NCBI RefSeq assembly: GCF_029989365.1
Contig: NZ_JAPRAQ010000012.1
Location: forward strand, 1 to 64,000
Reading direction: 5' to 3'
Source of the DNA: Bradyrhizobium sp. Arg816
GTDB lineage: Bacteria > Pseudomonadota > Alphaproteobacteria > Rhizobiales > Xanthobacteraceae
DNA length: 64,000 bases
The position numbers and the translations under genes are program-made. The notes below the pieces were generated by a model that made no database searches, was not told the origin of the DNA, and saw only the letters and a list, made by a program, of their open reading frames with translations. Position 1 is the stretch's first letter. Each line of letters begins with the position of its first letter. Below, piece after piece: positions 40,520 through 48,946 of the stretch.

Positions 40520-41595
40520 ATGACGGATGTCGACGTTCGCAAGGGAATGCCGCCCGTCAAGCTGTCGCGCGAGACGTTCGAGAGGCGCTACAGAAGCCAG
40601 TTCGTCGATCCGGCCTTTGCACCGCTCGAGACGGAGCTCGATGCCATCGTCGGCGCTGCCTGGGATGCCTATAGTCATTTGCGCAAGGCACCGGTGACGA
40701 GGAAGGCGGGGGAAGGCTTCGCCGATCCCGATTACGACCTCGCCGTCGACTGGCTCGCCGCGCGCGCCGCAATTCTGGAGGCGCAGCGGCGGCACGACGA
40801 CGCCAAAGCGGCGCCGCGCATCCTCATCATCAACGGCTCGGCGCGCAGCGAGCACACCTGTCCCGGCGAGATGTCGAAAACTGGCGCCTGGTCAAGCTGG
40901 CCGAGCCCGTCTTCGTGGAGATGGGCTATGCCGTCGACATCCTCGATCTCTCCCGCCTCACCTCGGAGTTCGGCAAGACCATCCATCCCTGCAAATCGTG
41001 CGTCTCCACCGCCATGCCGCTCTGCCATTGGCCGTGCAGCTGCTATCCGAACTATTCGCTGGGGCAGACCAGCGACTGGATGAACGAGATCTATCCGCTT
41101 TGGGTCGCGGCCCACGGCATCCTGATCGTGACGCCGGTAAACTGGTATCACGTGCCGGGTGGTCTCAAGGCGATGATTGATCGCCTCGTCTGCGCCGACG
41201 GCGGCAATCCCGATCCGACCTCGACGCACGGCAAGAAGGCCGATGAAGCCAAGGCGATGGAGCTGAAGGGCTGGCCCTATCCGCGCCATCTCGCCGGCCG
41301 CCATTTCGGCCTCGTCGTTCACGGCGACAGCGTCGGGGCCGAGGGCGTGCGCCGGAGCCTGTCAGACTGGCTCATCGACATGCACCTGATCTCCGCGGGC
41401 CGCTTCGGCGAGATCGACGGTTATGTCGGCTACATGGAGCCATATGCGACCTCCCACCGCGACCTCGACGAGGACCGCGAGTTTCAGCAGGAGGTGCGCA
41501 ACGTGGCGTGCGCGCTCGGCAACGCTATCCGGCTGGCCCGGAGTGGGCGGCTCGACGAGCCCGGAGAGGGCCTTGAAGAGCCAAATCCCAAATGA
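40520..41595 (+). pseudogene. Flavodoxin-fold NADPH-dependent FMN reductase-like gene, one-base frameshift
   Basis: ATG 40520 (GAGGAG before) reads MTDVDVRKGMPPVKLSRETF and PRILIINGSARSEHTCPGEM, the FMN phosphate-binding start. After SKT the frame gives GAWSSWPSPS, but one base forward it reads WRLVKLAEPVFVEMGYAVDI and continues to the stop at 41595 (IHPCKSCVSTAMPLCHWPCS, VTPVNWYHVPGGLKAMIDRL). One base, most likely a C in the run AAAAC before TGG at about 40881, is missing. Everything else is intact, so this is a very recent mutation, a sequencing error or programmed frameshifting. Confidence 0.8.
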
Positions 41596-41614
41596 CAGCC
41601 TGAAAGGAGATCGG

Positions 41615-41788
41615 ATGCTGGAGGAGAAGCTCAAGGAGGCCATTATCGGCGAGCTCAAGCGTCAGGCCGCCAACCGGCCGCAAGCGCTGAAAGTCGAAGG
41701 CTCTTCGGAAGCGCTGGTCGTCAATGGAAAGATCGATCTTGCCGATCTCGTCATGGTGATCGCGGGCTCCGTTGCCGGCGGCCCATAG
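41615..41788 (+). CDS. Small hypothetical protein (57 aa)
   Basis: Strong AAAGGAGAT before ATG 41615. Reads MLEEKLKEAIIGELKRQAAN then GKIDLADLVMVIAGSVAGGP, an amphipathic helix followed by a hydrophobic C-terminus. It lies 19 bases after the reductase stop, so it is probably co-transcribed. No family recognised. Confidence 0.55.
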   Translation: MLEEKLKEAIIGELKRQAANRPQALKVEGSSEALVVNGKIDLADLVMVIAGSVAGGP

Positions 41789-41936
41789 CTCGCCTAACCA
41801 GGACACGTTCGCCTGCGCCCACGGCCGGACCATCGATTTCGACATCCGTGAGCGCTTCTGGGCGCTCGATGCACTGCTCGACAAGATCATGCAGGGGCAG
41901 GCGAGCTTCCGCGCAAGGATCGCGGCCACGCGCTGA
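41772..41936 (+). CDS. Possible small overlapping ORF (54 aa)
   Basis: From TTG 41772, overlapping the previous gene by 17 bases in another frame: NQDTFACAHGRTIDFDIRER, FWALDALLDKIMQGQASFRA, ending at TGA 41934-41936. The composition looks protein-like and the stop is clean, but the start codon is rare and no family is known. Confidence 0.3.
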   Translation: MPAAHSSPNQDTFACAHGRTIDFDIRERFWALDALLDKIMQGQASFRARIAATR

Positions 41937-42032
41937 TAGCGGCCGTCGCCATCGCGATGATGTGAGGGCGACCGCCGCGCCAGGGGCTGTCCCTCGCGCA
42001 ATTGCGGGCCGACCGTGATTGCGGCCGTGCGC

Positions 42033-42713
42033 CTAGAGCGAGCTGCCGCCGCAGATGACGAGCTGCTGTCCGGTGATGGCCGCGGCCTCCGGCGAAAGCA
42101 GGAACGCCACCGCGTGCGCGACTTCCTCCGGGCGAATGAAGCGGCCGATCGGCGGCAGTTTTGGCGCGACATTGGCGCGCGTCGGGTCTTTCAGCATCGG
42201 TGTCTCGGTTGCGGCGGGCGCAACGACGTTGACCGTGACGCCGCGCGGCGCGAGCTCGATGGCCCAGGACCGCGCGAGCGCCACCAGCGCCGCTTTGGTC
42301 GCGGCATATTGACCGCGGCCGGCCGCGCCTGAGGCGGTGCGGCTGCCGATGAGGACGATGCGTCCTCCTTTCGGCAAGCGCGGCGCCAGCGTGTTGGCGA
42401 GGCGCTCGGCGACATCGACATGCAGTCGCCACATCGCGGTGCCGTCGTCATGGTCGAGCGATCCGAGCTCGCCGACCTTGAGCATGCCGGCCGCGTGAAC
42501 GAGTGCGGTTGGCGCGACGCCAGCGACGGCGTTCGCGATGTTATCGACCTCTCCGAGATCGAGCGAGAGGTGATCGAAGGCCGGATGGTCGAATGGCGCG
42601 GGACGGCGGCTGATGCCGGTCACTCGCCAGCCATCGCGCAGCAGCCGTTCGACGATCGCAGCGCCGATCCCTGAGCTGGCGCCCGTGACGAGCGCATGTG
42701 GCCTCCTGTCCAT
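42033..42713 (-). CDS. Short-chain dehydrogenase/reductase
   Basis: 226 aa. HALVTGASSGIGAAIVERLL is the nucleotide-binding TGxxxGxG start, LVHAAGMLKVGELG gives the NAG-type strand (HAAG here), RIVLIGSRTASGAAGRGQY holds the catalytic Ser and Tyr, YAATK the Tyr-x3-Lys pair, and the end ITGQQLVICGGSSL is typical. It is the last gene in a minus-strand run with the sialidase-like and symporter genes (5 bases from the sialidase-like stop), so it probably acts on the transported compound. NAD(P) preference is not clear. Confidence 0.9.
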   Translation of the reverse strand: MDRRPHALVTGASSGIGAAIVERLLRDGWRVTGISRRPAPFDHPAFDHLSLDLGEVDNIANAVAGVAPTALVHAAGMLKVGELGSLDHDDGTAMWRLHVDVAERLANTLAPRLPKGGRIVLIGSRTASGAAGRGQYAATKAALVALARSWAIELAPRGVTVNVVAPAATETPMLKDPTRANVAPKLPPIGRFIRPEEVAHAVAFLLSPEAAAITGQQLVICGGSSL

Positions 42714-42717
42714 GCTC

Positions 42718-43932
42718 TCAGTCTCTGATGGCGCGCTTCACCCATGGCTCGGTCACGCGCACATATTTGATCGCGCGGCGATGGAAGGTAAAGGCCATGT
42801 GGATCGCTCCGTCGGCGGTCTCCTTGACCGAAGGGTAGGATAGTTCGCGATTGGTCTGATCGCGTGAATTGTTGGTCATGCAAAAGCCGTCACCGGTCTC
42901 GACGTTGCGTTTGCTCCATGTCCGCCCGCCGTCGGCGGAGACGGCCAGCGTCATCGGCGCGCGCGGCGCGCCCCAGAACGCGGTGCGTTCGTCCGTCGTC
43001 TTGCCGTCGCCGGCGAGCACGGGCGGCAAATCGTCCTCGATCTCGTCATAGAGCGAGAGGCGGCGCCCGGTCGCATCCCTGGCGCTGGAATCGTTGAAGA
43101 CCAGCGCGAGATGACCGTTGCCGAGCCGCGTGACCTGGATCGAGGAGTTGTTGTTGGGCAGCACGGTCCGGACCGGCGCCGACCAGGTGCGGCCGTGATC
43201 GGTGGACCGGCTCTGATAGATGTTGTCCGCCCAGCGGCTGCGGTAGAGGGCAATCAGCGAACCGTCGTCGAGCCGCGCGATGCACATATGCACGCAACCG
43301 CGGCTACCGGGGACGTCGATGTCGCGCCAGGTCGTGCCGGAATCGGACGAGATCTTCACCGCGCTGGTGTCCTCGTCGCCGTTCCATTTCCGACCCGGGG
43401 TGCTGTGGCAATAGAACACGGGCAGCAGCCAGTCGCCATTGTCGAGCACGACGATCGGCTGGCGGATGAAGGTGCCGCGGCCGCGCTGCTCGGGAAACAG
43501 CGTCTCGATCGGGCTCCAGCTCTTGCCGTTGTCGCGGGAGAGGCGGCGGCGGATCAGCGCGGTGTCCTGGTTGCCCGCGAGCTGCGCCGTCCACATCAGC
43601 CACAGCGTGCCGTCAGGTGCGGGAAACAGCACCGGATTCTGCTCCGAACGTCCGTTGTCGTCGGACAGCTTTTCGGCCGGAGACCACTGCGTTGCGCCGC
43701 GGGCGAGGCGCGAAAAATAGACCGAGATGTCCGACATGCCCTCCTGCGTGCCGCCGAACCAGACGCAAGCCAGATCGCCGTTCGCGAGCGGCATCAGATT
43801 GGCGGCGTGGTTCTGCACGCAAGGCGAGGGAATGAAAGCGTCGGACCGGTCGGGATCGCCGGCGGCCGGGCGAACGACGCCATCGGCGGCGATCCCGATG
43901 TCGGTGGTCACGATCTCGGTATCGATGATCAT
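42718..43932 (-). CDS. Sialidase/BNR-repeat family protein
   Basis: 404 aa, no signal peptide. Four Asp-box motifs S/T-x-D-x-G-x-x-W: RDNGKSWSP, SSDSGTTWRD, STDHGRTWSA and SADGGRTWSK, which mark a six-bladed propeller. QNHAANLMPLANGDLACVWF near the start and IRQPIVVLDNGDWLLPVFYC correspond to the substrate-pocket Arg/Asp strands of sialidase-like hydrolases. Its cytoplasmic location and its translational overlap with the symporter gene (the stop and start share TCAT at 43929) suggest breakdown of an imported sugar-acid or uronic acid derivative rather than sialic acid. That is an inference. Confidence 0.85.
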   Translation of the reverse strand: MIIDTEIVTTDIGIAADGVVRPAAGDPDRSDAFIPSPCVQNHAANLMPLANGDLACVWFGGTQEGMSDISVYFSRLARGATQWSPAEKLSDDNGRSEQNPVLFPAPDGTLWLMWTAQLAGNQDTALIRRRLSRDNGKSWSPIETLFPEQRGRGTFIRQPIVVLDNGDWLLPVFYCHSTPGRKWNGDEDTSAVKISSDSGTTWRDIDVPGSRGCVHMCIARLDDGSLIALYRSRWADNIYQSRSTDHGRTWSAPVRTVLPNNNSSIQVTRLGNGHLALVFNDSSARDATGRRLSLYDEIEDDLPPVLAGDGKTTDERTAFWGAPRAPMTLAVSADGGRTWSKRNVETGDGFCMTNNSRDQTNRELSYPSVKETADGAIHMAFTFHRRAIKYVRVTEPWVKRAIRD

Positions 43933-45365
43933 GTCGAAGTCCTTTCCATCAATGCATTTGGCTGCGCCGTCTGCGAAGTCGCGGCGGCGGCCGGAGCGCG
44001 GCCCATCACCAGGCGCTCGACCGCCATCACCACCAGTGGTGTCGCGGCCGCGACATACATGTTGTCGATGCCGAAGGGGTTTCCGAGCATGTACCAGGCC
44101 GTCGTCGAGATCGCGGCGCCGATCAGGCCGGCGGTGGCGCCGCGGTTGCTTGCAAACAGCGGCAGGTAGAATCCCATCATCGCGATGATGGTGATCGACA
44201 GGCGCAGCGCGCGCGTGAAGAACGACAGCTTGAGGATTTCCGGGACGAAGAAGACGAAGACCAGCGGTGCGATGCCGATCGCCACCGAGAACAGGCGGGT
44301 CATCTTCAGCTCCCGCTCCGGCGTCGGCTTCCAGTAGGGGACGTAGAAGTCGCGGACCACCAGCGAGGCGATCGCGAGCGCAACCGTGCAGACGCTGACG
44401 AAGATCGAGGCGACGAGCGAGGTCGTCACGAAAGCCGAGGCCAGCGGCGGCATCTTCTCCAAGAATACCGGCAGCGCGTAGAGGCTGTTCATGTCGGGAT
44501 AGAGGAATTTCGCCGCGACGCCGATCAGGGCGAGCAGGAATCCGAGCGGCAGGCAGAACGCCGCCGCATAGAAGGTGGCCCTGCGCGCGTCATCGGCGCT
44601 CGGCGTCGAGGAGATCGCCTGCACGATGAACTGGGTCGAGAAGATCGCGCCGACGGTGCCGAAGGTCCAGGCGAAAATGGTCGCAAAGCCGATCTTGCCG
44701 TCCCAGCTGAAGTAATAGGCGGGCAGCTTGGCCTGGATCGGCGCGATGCCGCCGGTCAGCGACATTGCAACCGAAAATATGATGACGATACCGACGACCT
44801 TGATTGCGCTGTGCAGGATCGTCACCCAGGCGACGCCCTTCAGTCCGCCGAACACGTAGTAGAAGGTGCTGACCACGGCGATGATGCACATCGCAACGGG
44901 CATGCTGACATGCAGTGCGGTGGCGATCGCGGCCGCGCCGCTCACATAGTTGCCGACGTTCACGAGCAGCAGCGCGTAGATCATGATCACCGAAACCGTG
45001 AGCATGGTCGACTTGCCGTATTTCTGCGCGATCGCCGCCGAGATGGTGTATTCGCCGGAACTGTAGAGCTTCTTCACCATCAGGAGCCCGAACAGCAAAA
45101 AGCCGATCGAGGCGCCGAGCACGGCCCACCCCGCCGCCATGCCCGACTGGAACGCTTCCTGCGCCGTGCCGACGGTCGATTTGGCGCCGACGAATTCGGA
45201 CATCATCAGCACGCCGACGACCACCGCCGGCATCGCGCGTGCGCCCGTCATGAACTGATCGCTGGTCCTGCTGCGCAGCTTGAGCGTGAGCCAGGACGTG
45301 AAGGCGATGTAGGCGACGATCATCGCGATGATGAGCGTGCTGTCGCCATTGAGGATGGCTTGCAT
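43929..45365 (-). CDS. Sodium:solute symporter (SSS family)
   Basis: 478 aa from ATG 45365. About thirteen hydrophobic segments. LIIAMIVAYIAFTSWLTLKL starts TM1, followed by the family's DQFMTGARAMPAVVVGVLMM, SEFVGAKSTVGTAQEAFQSG and FGGLKGVAWVTILHSAIKVV. SSS proteins import sugars, sialic acid, amino acids or vitamins with Na+. The palindromic operator at 45427 lies about 62 bases upstream and probably controls this gene and the two downstream. The in-frame extension to 45446 overlaps the operator and is rejected. Confidence 0.88.
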   Translation of the reverse strand: MQAILNGDSTLIIAMIVAYIAFTSWLTLKLRSRTSDQFMTGARAMPAVVVGVLMMSEFVGAKSTVGTAQEAFQSGMAAGWAVLGASIGFLLFGLLMVKKLYSSGEYTISAAIAQKYGKSTMLTVSVIMIYALLLVNVGNYVSGAAAIATALHVSMPVAMCIIAVVSTFYYVFGGLKGVAWVTILHSAIKVVGIVIIFSVAMSLTGGIAPIQAKLPAYYFSWDGKIGFATIFAWTFGTVGAIFSTQFIVQAISSTPSADDARRATFYAAAFCLPLGFLLALIGVAAKFLYPDMNSLYALPVFLEKMPPLASAFVTTSLVASIFVSVCTVALAIASLVVRDFYVPYWKPTPERELKMTRLFSVAIGIAPLVFVFFVPEILKLSFFTRALRLSITIIAMMGFYLPLFASNRGATAGLIGAAISTTAWYMLGNPFGIDNMYVAAATPLVVMAVERLVMGRAPAAAATSQTAQPNALMERTST

Positions 45366-45426
45366 CGATGACGTTTCCTCTGGTGACGCGGATGCGGTGT
45401 TGTGAGCCCGCTTGGTCCTGCTACAG

Positions 45427-45452
45427 ATTGTTCGGAATGCGAACAATTGTTC
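45427..45452. promoter_or_regulatory. Palindromic operator upstream of the symporter operon
   Basis: ATTGTTCG-gaatg-CGAACAAT is a perfect 8-bp inverted repeat (45427-45447). Its right arm is also half of GAACAATTGTTC (45441-45452), a second perfect palindrome, giving three successive TTGTTC-type half-sites. Typical size for IclR, GntR or RpiR regulators. Confidence 0.6.
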
Positions 45453-45658
45453 TTTATTTTCATAAGACCTGCCCGCACGTCCCGCGTCAAGCGCGCGCGA
45501 CGGTGCGGTGCTGCAACGCGCCCGGTCGGGCAGTCATCGCCGCTGCATGTTCAAAGGGTTGCAGGCCAAAGAAAAAGTGTCGGTGGGACAGTGCGGCGGG
45601 GCGGTCGGCGCACGGCCGACGTCACGCGCAGGGAATCCGAGGCCCTGCCGTTCCGGGG
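45453..45658. other. Intergenic stretch
   Basis: No gene recognised between the symporter promoter and the 3' end of the M20 hydrolase. Confidence 0.4.
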
Positions 45659-46825
45659 TCAGTTCGACTTCAGCGCCACCTTGGCGACCTCGGCCATCCA
45701 GGTCGAGGCGACCGGCAAAATCGCGTCGTTGAAATCGTAGCGCGGGCCGTGCAGCTCGGCGCCGTCGCGCAATTCACCGTTGCCGATCCAGGCAAAAGCG
45801 CCGGGGCACTGTTTGAGATAGAAGGCGAAATCCTCGCCGGCCATGCTCGGCGCGAGATCGCGTCGCACCTCGGTCTGCACCCTCTCCGCGGCAAGGCGCG
45901 CCAGGCCCGCCTCGGCCGGCGTGTTGACCACCACGCCGACGCCCATGACGATTTCCGGCGTGACCTTGACGCCGAAGGTCGTTGCAATGCCTGCGCAGAT
46001 CTCTTCGATCCGCGCCAGGATGACGTCCTTCACCGCGTCGCGATGATACCGCAGCGTGCCGCCGATGGTGACGCGTCCTGCGATCTGGTTGCGCGCCGTG
46101 CCGCCTTCGAGCGTGCACAGCGAGAGCACGGCGGTGTCGAGCGGGTCGATGCTGCGCGACACGACCGATTGCAGCGCCACGATCAGGTGTCCCGCCGCCA
46201 TCACGGGATCGCGGGTCAGATGCGGCATGCCGGCATGTCCGGCATGGCCGTCGATGGTGATGCTGACGCGTCCGCCGGAAGCCATCACGACGCCGTCATG
46301 GACCGCGATGGTGCCGGCTGCGAGCCCCGGCCAGTTGTGGAAGCCGAACACCCGCGTCATCGGAAAGCGGTCGAACAGGCCCGCGCCGACCATCGCGCGC
46401 GCCCCGCCAAGTCCTTCCTCGGCCGGCTGGAAGATGAAGTCGACGGTGCCGCTCCAGCTGGTGTCGGCCACCAGCAGCGCGGCCGCACCGAGCAGCGAGG
46501 CGGTGTGTCCGTCATGGCCGCAGGCATGCATCACGCCTGATGTCGTCGAGGCGTAGGGCAGGCCGGTGTCCTCGGTGATCGGCAGCGCATCCATGTCGGC
46601 GCGCAGGCCGACGCGGCCCTGCGCCGCCCCCCGCGCCAGCGTCGCAACGACGCCGTGGCCGCCGATGCCCGCCTCGAAGGGAATGCCGAGCTCGGTGAGC
46701 TTCTCCTGCACGAAGGCCGAGGTGGCCTTCTCGTGGAGGCCCAGTTCCGGGTGTGCATGCAGATGACGGCGCCACTGGGTCAGTTTCTGGTGCAGCTCGG
46801 GGGGCAAGGCAGGGGTCTTTCGCAA
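45659..46825 (-). CDS. M20-family amidohydrolase
   Basis: 388 aa. RRHLHAHPELGLHEKATSAF opens the family. GLRADMDALPITEDTGLPYA and GVMHACGHDGHTASLLGAAA carry metal-binding Asp, His and the HxCGHD motif. FIFQPAEEGLGGARAMVGAG holds the catalytic Glu. DGHAGHAGMPHLTRDPVMAA and SMAGEDFAFYLKQCPGAFAW complete it. This branch hydrolyses N-acyl amino acids (hippurate or indole-acetyl-amino acids in plant-associated bacteria). No signal peptide. The substrate cannot be decided from sequence. Confidence 0.9.
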   Translation of the reverse strand: MRKTPALPPELHQKLTQWRRHLHAHPELGLHEKATSAFVQEKLTELGIPFEAGIGGHGVVATLARGAAQGRVGLRADMDALPITEDTGLPYASTTSGVMHACGHDGHTASLLGAAALLVADTSWSGTVDFIFQPAEEGLGGARAMVGAGLFDRFPMTRVFGFHNWPGLAAGTIAVHDGVVMASGGRVSITIDGHAGHAGMPHLTRDPVMAAGHLIVALQSVVSRSIDPLDTAVLSLCTLEGGTARNQIAGRVTIGGTLRYHRDAVKDVILARIEEICAGIATTFGVKVTPEIVMGVGVVVNTPAEAGLARLAAERVQTEVRRDLAPSMAGEDFAFYLKQCPGAFAWIGNGELRDGAELHGPRYDFNDAILPVASTWMAEVAKVALKSN

Positions 46826-46909
46826 GGGGGGACGGCTAATGCCAGCATAGCCGAATATCGAGCCGACCCGTCAAGCGCTTGCGAATGCCTCGCGTGCAGC
46901 AATGCGTCC

Positions 46910-47998
46910 CTACGGCGAGAGCTTCGCCAGCCCTTTCCAGTCGAAGCTGATGCCATGGCCCAGCCGGTCCGGCGCGAGCGCCTTGCCGTCCGCGAGCACC
47001 AGCGGGTGCTCGATATACTTGTCCAGTCCGAAACCATGCGCTTCCAGGTACGAGCGGTTCGGGCAGGCCGCGAGCAAATGCACCGTGATGTCGTGCGCGC
47101 CGTGGCTGGTGACCGGGAGATTGAACGCCTCCGCCAGCCGCGCGATCTTCATGAACGCACTCACACCGCCGCAATTGGTGACGTCAGGCTCGGGGTAGGA
47201 CACCGCGCCGGCGACGATGTAGTTCTTGAACTCCCACAGCGAGCGCAGATTCTCGCCGGCCGCGATCGGCACGCCGCCGGCCTGCATGATGCGGGCATGG
47301 CCCGCGACGTCGTCGGGGATAACAGGCTCCTCGAGCCAGGTGAGGTCGTAGGGGACGAACGCGCGGGCGGCGCGGATCGCCTCCTCCACCGTCCATTTCA
47401 TGTTGGCGTCCGCCATCAGCGGAAAGCCGTCGCCGAGATGTTGCCGCATCGCAGCGACGCGCGCGACGTCGGATTTGAGATCGGGCCGGCCGACCTTCAT
47501 CTTGATGGCGCGAAAACCCTTGGCGAGATTGCCGTCGGTCTGCGCGAGCAGCGCCTCGACGGAGAGATCGAGGTCGATGCCGCCGGCATAGCAGGGCACG
47601 TGCGCATCGAAGCCGCCGAGCAGGCGGAACAGCGGCAATTTCGCGCGCCGCGCCTTCAGGTCCCACAATGCAATGTCGAGCGCGGACAGCGCCAGCACCG
47701 CCGGCCCGCCGCGGCCGCCATAATGCAGGCCCCACCAGACGTGATGCCAGATCGCTTCGGTGTCGTCGGCCTCGCGTCCCTCGACGAGCGGCGGGATCTC
47801 GCGCTTGAGGATGTCCGCGGTCGCCCCGCCATTGCGCCCAACCGTGTAGGTATAACCAACGCCCTCGGCGCCGTCGGCATCGCGGATGCGGCAGGTGATC
47901 AGCTCGAACGCCGCGATCTCGCCATGCGTGGAGTCGGACAGCGTGACGGGGAGGGGGATTCGGTAGAGTCCGGTCTCGACTGTCGAGATGCGTGCCAT
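46910..47998 (-). CDS. Mandelate racemase/muconate lactonising-type enolase superfamily enzyme
   Basis: 362 aa from ATG 47998, right after GGGAGGCCGC. It has the (beta/alpha)7 barrel with KMKVG (catalytic Lys pair), FPLMADANMKWTVEEAI (metal Asp and Asn), LTWLEEPVIPDDV (metal Glu pair), AAGENL (third metal Glu) and VTSHGAHDITVHLLAACPNR (His base). The K-x-K plus His arrangement points to a mandelate-racemase-like acid-sugar dehydratase or racemase. Together with the sialidase-like and symporter genes it may form a local sugar-acid pathway, but it is separated from them by the M20 gene. Confidence 0.88.
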   Translation of the reverse strand: MARISTVETGLYRIPLPVTLSDSTHGEIAAFELITCRIRDADGAEGVGYTYTVGRNGGATADILKREIPPLVEGREADDTEAIWHHVWWGLHYGGRGGPAVLALSALDIALWDLKARRAKLPLFRLLGGFDAHVPCYAGGIDLDLSVEALLAQTDGNLAKGFRAIKMKVGRPDLKSDVARVAAMRQHLGDGFPLMADANMKWTVEEAIRAARAFVPYDLTWLEEPVIPDDVAGHARIMQAGGVPIAAGENLRSLWEFKNYIVAGAVSYPEPDVTNCGGVSAFMKIARLAEAFNLPVTSHGAHDITVHLLAACPNRSYLEAHGFGLDKYIEHPLVLADGKALAPDRLGHGISFDWKGLAKLSP

Positions 47999-48096
47999 GC
48001 GGCCTCCCTGCTTTTTGTTGCAGGCTAGGCTGGCGTGCACCGGCAGGCAACCTCGTTTGCGGCAATGCTGCTACGTCTTCGCGCGGTCTTCGCAGG

Positions 48097-48945
48097 TCAT
48101 GCGAAGAAACGCCGCAACTCCGCGGCGACGCGGGCAGGATCGCCTGCGTTGTCTGCCGCGATGTGGCCGGTGCCCTTGAACTCAACGCGTGTCGCGTTCG
48201 GCAGGATCGGAGTGAGCGCATCGAGCGCAGCCTTGAGATAGCCCTGGCTGCGATCGCCACCGAGAAGCAGCGTTTTCGTTCCCAGGCCCCTGAAGCGATC
48301 GGGGTCGCCGGCCATCTCCTTGATGAGCTCGATGTCGTAATGGACCAACGGGATGAGAGTAGCCAGAGGTGGGCGATCGCCCGCGCCTGCATTTCGACGC
48401 AGGTGCATCATCATGGCGAAGAACGATCTCAGCACAGGCGCAGGGAGCTTTGTCATGATCCCGTCGTCGCCGGTGCCTTTGATCACGGCGACAAAGGCCG
48501 CAGCCAGGTCTCCCTTGGTCAGGGCCGCCTCGTAGTTCGAGGCCCAGTACCGTGGTTGGACCGAGCCGAACTCGAGCGCAGGTTCGTAAAGGGCAAGGCG
48601 TGAGATCGCCGGATTGACAAGCGCGGTGTGCAAGGCAATCAGCGCTCCGGCGCTGAGTGCAAACACATTGCGGGCTCCCGTCTCGGCGAGAAGCCGACCG
48701 AAATCATCGATCTCGGTCGCCATGCAGTGATCGGGCCGAAAGGCGCCGCTCAGACCCCGACCTCGACGGTCCGGGATGTTGACAGTAAAGCGGTCAGCCA
48801 GCGCTGCTCCGAGGTCGGCAAAGCTTGCCGCGCTCTGCAGCCCGCCATGGAGCAGCACAAGTCCGGGACCTGTTCCGAGCTGCCGATACCCAATGACGGT
48901 GCCGTCATTGGCGACAAACGATCTTTCAGAGCTCACGCGACGCAC
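48097..48945 (-). CDS. Alpha/beta-fold hydrolase
   Basis: 282 aa. LLHGGLQSAASFADLGAALA gives the oxyanion-hole loop; VFALSAGALIALHTALVNPA has the nucleophile elbow with Ser in a loosened A-L-S-A-G; PNATRVEFKGTGHIAADNAG holds the His. No signal peptide. The nucleophile motif departs from G-x-S-x-G at the first position (Ala instead of Gly), so activity should be confirmed. Divergence from known dehalogenases and esterases leaves the substrate unknown. It stops 151 bases before the enolase start on the same strand. Confidence 0.8.
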   Translation of the reverse strand: MRRVSSERSFVANDGTVIGYRQLGTGPGLVLLHGGLQSAASFADLGAALADRFTVNIPDRRGRGLSGAFRPDHCMATEIDDFGRLLAETGARNVFALSAGALIALHTALVNPAISRLALYEPALEFGSVQPRYWASNYEAALTKGDLAAAFVAVIKGTGDDGIMTKLPAPVLRSFFAMMMHLRRNAGAGDRPPLATLIPLVHYDIELIKEMAGDPDRFRGLGTKTLLLGGDRSQGYLKAALDALTPILPNATRVEFKGTGHIAADNAGDPARVAAELRRFFA

Positions 48946-48946
48946 C

